From positions 186,001-250,000 of the forward strand of contig JAFAZX010000045.1 in NCBI GenBank assembly GCA_019239425.1: a DNA stretch of 64,000 bases, in the 5' to 3' direction. This document shows positions 60,280-64,000 of the stretch, piece after piece (the first letter of the stretch is position 1; every line of letters starts with the position of its first letter). This stretch comes from Acidobacteriota bacterium. GTDB taxonomy: Bacteria > Acidobacteriota > Blastocatellia > Pyrinomonadales > Pyrinomonadaceae. The translations under genes were made by a program, and so were the position numbers. Below the pieces are notes generated by a model. That model worked only from the letters and a program-made list of their open reading frames with translations, searched no databases and was not told the origin of the DNA.

Positions 60280-61320
60280 TTAGTTCACTCCCCAGCCGGC
60301 GGTCGCGAACGACCCCTCGTGCTGGTGTGCGCGGTGCTCGCGCTCGGCCAGTTTCATGTCGCTGTCGACCATCACCTTGACCAGCTCCTTGAAGCTGACC
60401 TTCGGCTCCCAGCCGAGGATGGTCTTCGCCTTCGTCGGGTCGCCGAGCAGGAGGTCCACCTCCGCCGGGCGGAAGTAGCGCGGGTCGATCTCGACGTACT
60501 TCTCCCAGTCGAGCCCGAGGTAGCCGAAAGCCTCTTCGAGGAACTCGCGGACGGAGTGCGTCTCGCCCGTCGCGACGACGTAGTCGTCCGGCTGCTCGGC
60601 CTGCATCATCAGCCACATCGCCTCGACGTAGTCGCGCGCGTGGCCCCAGTCGCGGCGGGCGTCGATGTTACCCATGTAGAGCTTCTGCTGGAGACCCAGC
60701 TTAATCCGGGTGGCGGCGCGTGTGATCTTACGCGAGACGAACGTCTCGCCGCGGCGCTCCGACTCGTGGTTGAAGAGGATGCCGTTGCAGGCGAACATCT
60801 GGTAGGACTCGCGGTAGTTGACCGTGATCCAGTAGGCGTAGGCCTTCGCGCAGGCGTAAGGAGAGCGCGGGTAGAAGGGCGTCGTCTCCTTCTGCGGCGT
60901 CTCCACCACCTTCCCGTACAGCTCCGACGAAGAGGCCTGATAGAACTTCGGGCTGATGCCCGCCTCGCGGATGGCCTCGAGCAGGCGAACCGTCCCGAGC
61001 CCCGTCACCTCGCCCGTATACTCCGGCACGTCGAAGCTCACGCGGACGTGCGACTGCGCGCCGAGGTTGTAAATCTCGTCGGGCTGTATCTGCCGGATGA
61101 GCGTATTCAGGGAACTCGAATCGTTCAGGTCGCCGTAGACGAGCCGCAGGCGCGTGCCCGGCTCGTGCGGGTCTTGATAGAGGTGGTCGATGCGGTCTGT
61201 GTTGAAGGACGAGGAGCGGCGGATGATGCCATAAACCTCGTAGCCTTTCTCTAAGAGCAGCTCGGTCAGGAAAGAGCCGTCCTGCCCCGTGATGCCGGTA
61301 ATAAGTGCGCGTTTTGTCAT
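60280..61320 (-). CDS. gmd: GDP-mannose 4,6-dehydratase
   Basis: A 346-residue NADP-dependent SDR that makes GDP-4-keto-6-deoxy-mannose, precursor of GDP-fucose, GDP-rhamnose or GDP-perosamine. GITGQDGSF (9-17), SSELYGK around 131-137, Y155xxxK159 in [12 protein letters not shown], and '[19 protein letters not shown]' with '[20 protein letters not shown]' are diagnostic. AGGAG precedes the ATG. It pairs in function with manC. The next step (fcl, rmd or an aminotransferase) is not in the window. Confidence 0.96.
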   Translation of the reverse strand: MTKRALITGITGQDGSFLTELLLEKGYEVYGIIRRSSSFNTDRIDHLYQDPHEPGTRLRLVYGDLNDSSSLNTLIRQIQPDEIYNLGAQSHVRVSFDVPEYTGEVTGLGTVRLLEAIREAGISPKFYQASSSELYGKVVETPQKETTPFYPRSPYACAKAYAYWITVNYRESYQMFACNGILFNHESERRGETFVSRKITRAATRIKLGLQQKLYMGNIDARRDWGHARDYVEAMWLMMQAEQPDDYVVATGETHSVREFLEEAFGYLGLDWEKYVEIDPRYFRPAEVDLLLGDPTKAKTILGWEPKVSFKELVKVMVDSDMKLAEREHRAHQHEGSFATAGWGVN

Positions 61321-61415
61321 CCTAAAGAAACTCCTAGGGAGGCGAAGAGCAGGGCGTAGAACCTGTCAAGCCGTGTGGTCTGTCCGAACCAAAATATATG
61401 CTACCGGCCGGAAGT

Positions 61416-63203
61416 TCAAACCGCCGCGCGCCGCACCGCGTGGTTGCCGAGGTAGAGCACGTCCATGCGCGTCTTGAGGAAGCAGTCGATGGCGTGGCGC
61501 GGGGTGCAGACGATGGGCTCGTTCTCGTTGAAGGAGGTGTTGAGGACGACGGGCACGCCGGTCAGCTCGCCGAAGTCTGAGATGAGCTGGTGATAGCGGC
61601 CGTTAACCGACGGCGAGACGGTCTGCAGGCGACCCGACCCGTCGACGTGCGTGACCGCCGGAATCTCCGCGCGCTTCTCCTCCCTGACCTGGTAGACCAT
61701 GAGCATGGTGGGGGCGGGGTGTGTCTGCTCGAAGTAGTCTGCGACGCGCTCTTCGAGGATGGAGGGGGCGAAGGGGCGGAACGGCTCGCGCTTCTTGATG
61801 CGCTCGTTGAGGATCTCCTTCATGTCGGCGCGGCGCGGGTCGACGACGATGGAGCGGTTGCCGAGGGCGCGCGGCCCGAACTCCATCCGCCCCTGGAACC
61901 AGCCCAACACGGCCCCGTCGGCGATGTCCTGCGCCGCGCGCCTCGTGACTTCCCTATCCGAGTAGCTCTCGTATTGGAGGCCGCTCTTCTCAAGCTCGGC
62001 GCGGATCTCCTCGTCGGAGAACTCGGGGCCGGTGTAGGCGCCCTCCATCACGAAGTTGCGCGGGCGGTCGAGGGTGCCGTTGTAGATCTGGTAGCAGACG
62101 CCGATGGCGGTGCCGTTGTCGCCGGCGGCGGGCTGTACGAAGACGCGCTTGAACGGCGTGTGGAGCAGAATCTTCCCGTTCATTACGGAGTTCAAGGCGA
62201 CGCCGCCTGAGAGGCCGAGGTCTGTGAGCCCTGTCTTCTCATGCAGGTGATTAAGTATGTGGAAGCCGACCTCTTCGAGCCGCTGCTGGAGGCTGGCGGC
62301 GATGTCGCGCTCGCGGTCGGTGAGCGGGTCATTCTTCTCGCGCGCGGGGCCGAAGCGCTTCGCGTACTCGTCGGAGAAGATGCGACCGATGACGGGCGAG
62401 CCCTCGTCCCAGCTCATCTCGACGCCCTCTGTGTGGTGTCGGAAGTAGTCGAGGTTGAGGCGGAAGCGCCCGCCCTCCTCCGTGCGGATCATGTCGCGGA
62501 ACTCTTCCATGTATCGCGGCGTGCCGTAGGGGGCGAGCCCCATCACCTTCCCCTCGTCGCCGTAGTGCGGGAAGCCTATGAACTGCGTCGTGGCCGTGTA
62601 GAGAATGCCGGTCGAGTGCGGGTATTCGACCTGCCCCAACACCTCGACCGAGTTCCCCTCGCCCACGCCCCACATCGTGGAGATGAAGTCGCCGAACCCG
62701 TCAATGGAGAGCAGCGCAGCTTTTTCGAAAGGCGACACATAGAAGGAGCTGGCGAGGTGCGCCCGGTGGTGCTCGACGTTATGGAACTTCGCCTTCAACT
62801 GACTCTTCTGCACGCCGAGGTGCTTCGCCAAATCCTCCTTCAGGTCGCGCACCTTCGCCGTATTCGCAATGCGCTCCGAGATGGCCCCGAAGATGCCGCG
62901 CCCGCCCTTCTCCGACCCGCCCGCGCCCGCGCTCGCCCCCAGACTCTTCGCCGCCCGCGTCGCCGCATACAAAATCTTCTTATGCAAATGTGCCGAAGGG
63001 TCGCGCGAAATGCCGACGTGCTCGACCTCCTCAATAGAGATACCCGCCACCTCCAGGCAATACTTAATCGCCTCCGCCGGGAACCCCGCGCAGTGCTTAC
63101 AACGGTTGAACCGCTCCTCCTCCACCGCCGCCAACAACTTCCCATCCTTGATAATGGCCGCCGAAGCGTCCCCGTGGTATGCATTAATCCCGAGTACGTA
63201 CAA
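61416..63203 (-). CDS. Carbamoyltransferase (NodU/CmcH family)
   Basis: A 595-residue enzyme that would carbamoylate a sugar hydroxyl. 'LGINAYHGDASAAIIKDGKLLAAVEEERFNRCKHCAGFPAEAI' is the N-terminal ASKHA part; 'QGRMEFGPRALGNRSIV' and 'VLNTSFNENEPIVCTP' are the family's C-terminal signatures. TTG start with GAGGAGGTAAG seven bases upstream. The GT2 gene ends three bases before. The acceptor is presumably a sugar of the surface glycan. Confidence 0.92.
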   Translation of the reverse strand: MYVLGINAYHGDASAAIIKDGKLLAAVEEERFNRCKHCAGFPAEAIKYCLEVAGISIEEVEHVGISRDPSAHLHKKILYAATRAAKSLGASAGAGGSEKGGRGIFGAISERIANTAKVRDLKEDLAKHLGVQKSQLKAKFHNVEHHRAHLASSFYVSPFEKAALLSIDGFGDFISTMWGVGEGNSVEVLGQVEYPHSTGILYTATTQFIGFPHYGDEGKVMGLAPYGTPRYMEEFRDMIRTEEGGRFRLNLDYFRHHTEGVEMSWDEGSPVIGRIFSDEYAKRFGPAREKNDPLTDRERDIAASLQQRLEEVGFHILNHLHEKTGLTDLGLSGGVALNSVMNGKILLHTPFKRVFVQPAAGDNGTAIGVCYQIYNGTLDRPRNFVMEGAYTGPEFSDEEIRAELEKSGLQYESYSDREVTRRAAQDIADGAVLGWFQGRMEFGPRALGNRSIVVDPRRADMKEILNERIKKREPFRPFAPSILEERVADYFEQTHPAPTMLMVYQVREEKRAEIPAVTHVDGSGRLQTVSPSVNGRYHQLISDFGELTGVPVVLNTSFNENEPIVCTPRHAIDCFLKTRMDVLYLGNHAVRRAAV

Positions 63204-63206
63204 AGC

Positions 63207-64000
63207 TTACCTCCTCAACCCTTGCTCTTCAGCTTCCTTGACTAAATCAGCAGGCAAAACCTTCCCGGCCGTCTCCTCGCTCTTTTCGGAGACTACCCGT
63301 CGCAGGTCGTGCTCGATTAAAAAGAGCGACAGAATGAACTCAGCGACTGTGCGCTGAAACGCGTAAAAGAGACCCACCCGCCCGTCCAGAATCGCGCGCT
63401 TGACGAACAGGCAGTAGAGCAGCATCACAAAAGGCGCGACGAAACGCATCTGCCTGAGGCGGTCAGACCAGCCCAGGCTGCCGGCTTCGGCCCCCGTCAA
63501 CTCGCCCGCCTCGAGCCGCATGTAGCGCGCCTGTGCTTGCAGCCAGTGTGCGAGCGGCTTCCGGTCGTCGTGCATGATGGGGACGCTTAGCTCCCCGACG
63601 GAGCCGTCCACCACAATCCGCTGCGTGTGCCCGTCCTGGCGGTAGAAGGCTTTCGCGCGCCGGTACAGGACGGTCACCGGCGGGTAGGCCGAGCCGCGCA
63701 GGGGCCGACCCTCGATGCAGTAGGTGAACTTTGCGCTGTAGCCGTTAACGTCCGCGCCAGGTTTGAGACTTCTCAACTCCTCGACGGAGGCGGGCGTCAG
63801 CATGTAATCGGCGTCCAAGGCCAGCACCCACTCTGTGGAGACGCCCGTCTCGTTCAGGGCGAAGTTCCACTGCGCCTCGTGGCTGTCGAACTTCCGCTGG
63901 AACACGCGCGCCTGCGGGAAGCGGGAGACAATCTCCAGCGTCTCGTCACTGCTGAAGCTATCTACGACCACGATGTCGCGCGCCCAACTCAAGCGTTCCA
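63207..64000 (-). CDS. Glycosyltransferase family 2 (partial; 5' end beyond window)
   Basis: The reverse frame runs from the right edge to a TAA at 63207; at most about 30 N-terminal residues are missing. 'RLSWARDIVVVDSFSSDETLEIVSRF' and 'WVLALDADYML' (the DxD site) define a GT-A enzyme of the WaaE/KdtX-like subgroup; a C-terminal membrane-associated region (FVMLLYCLFVKRAIL, FILSLFLIEH) follows. It would add a sugar to the glycan or lipid A-core-like acceptor. It is translationally adjacent to the carbamoyltransferase. Confidence 0.88.
   Translation of the reverse strand, partial: ERLSWARDIVVVDSFSSDETLEIVSRFPQARVFQRKFDSHEAQWNFALNETGVSTEWVLALDADYMLTPASVEELRSLKPGADVNGYSAKFTYCIEGRPLRGSAYPPVTVLYRRAKAFYRQDGHTQRIVVDGSVGELSVPIMHDDRKPLAHWLQAQARYMRLEAGELTGAEAGSLGWSDRLRQMRFVAPFVMLLYCLFVKRAILDGRVGLFYAFQRTVAEFILSLFLIEHDLRRVVSEKSEETAGKVLPADLVKEAEEQGLRR

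Overview
The window is about 64 kb of very GC-rich bacterial DNA with dense coding, mostly on the minus strand, and no rRNA or tRNA gene that I could recognise. The organism is most likely an Acidobacteriota member, possibly Blastocatellia-like. The basis is family knowledge: a PadR regulator next to a long MacB/FtsX 'ADOP'-type permease, large secreted BNR/sortilin-type beta-propeller proteins, a DUF2760/Hsp70/Hsp70-DUF3731 operon, a pilT, and mirror-type intergenic repeats. Many genes start at TTG with a good Shine-Dalgarno. No phage, CRISPR array or insertion sequence was found.

Layout. 1-4320: envelope polysaccharide genes (partial manC, TPR protein, FecR-like protein, O-antigen ligase), all minus. 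4.4-11 kb: acetyltransferase, SDR, a 46-codon gene, zwf, an ABC-2 exporter pair, a GT-A-like protein and a membrane protein. 11.2-15.4 kb: small or secreted proteins including a metzincin-type protease. 15.6-22.1 kb: plus-strand DUF2760, Hsp70, Hsp70-DUF3731 and GHMP kinase, spaced by two mirror repeats. 22.3-28.1 kb: a 1940-residue secreted multidomain protein ending in a strong terminator. 28.2-38.6 kb: nucleotidyltransferase pair, secreted amidohydrolase, two paralogous secreted beta-propellers flanking an MFS transporter and gnd. 38.6-42.8 kb: two overlapping genes, a GalU-like nucleotidyltransferase with an altered loop and a GHMP kinase-UDPGP pyrophosphorylase fusion. 42.9-46.6 kb: Zn-ribbon membrane peptide, SpoIIAA-like protein, pilT, TVP38 protein, a candidate small RNA, and an AbrB/Doc toxin-antitoxin pair behind a perfect 28-bp palindrome. 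46.7-57 kb: beta-helix protein, HEAT-repeat protein, uup, ADOP permease with its PadR regulator and operator, a broken sulfatase gene, a small protein and a diiron/MBL protein. 57.3-64 kb: a second polysaccharide cluster (WecA-like transferase, GT4, gmd, carbamoyltransferase, GT2).

How they work together. manC at the left edge and gmd at the right edge fit supply and conversion of GDP-mannose for a cell-surface glycan; the WecA-like enzyme would prime the lipid carrier, the GT4 and GT2 enzymes extend it, the carbamoyltransferase decorate it and the Wzy/WaaL protein polymerise or ligate it. zwf and gnd give the oxidative pentose-phosphate steps but are not adjacent. The most interesting systems are the two-Hsp70/DUF2760 operon with a coupled sugar kinase, the kinase-pyrophosphorylase fusion with its GalU-like partner, and the mirror repeats, one of which appears to supply the signal-peptide core of a secreted enzyme.
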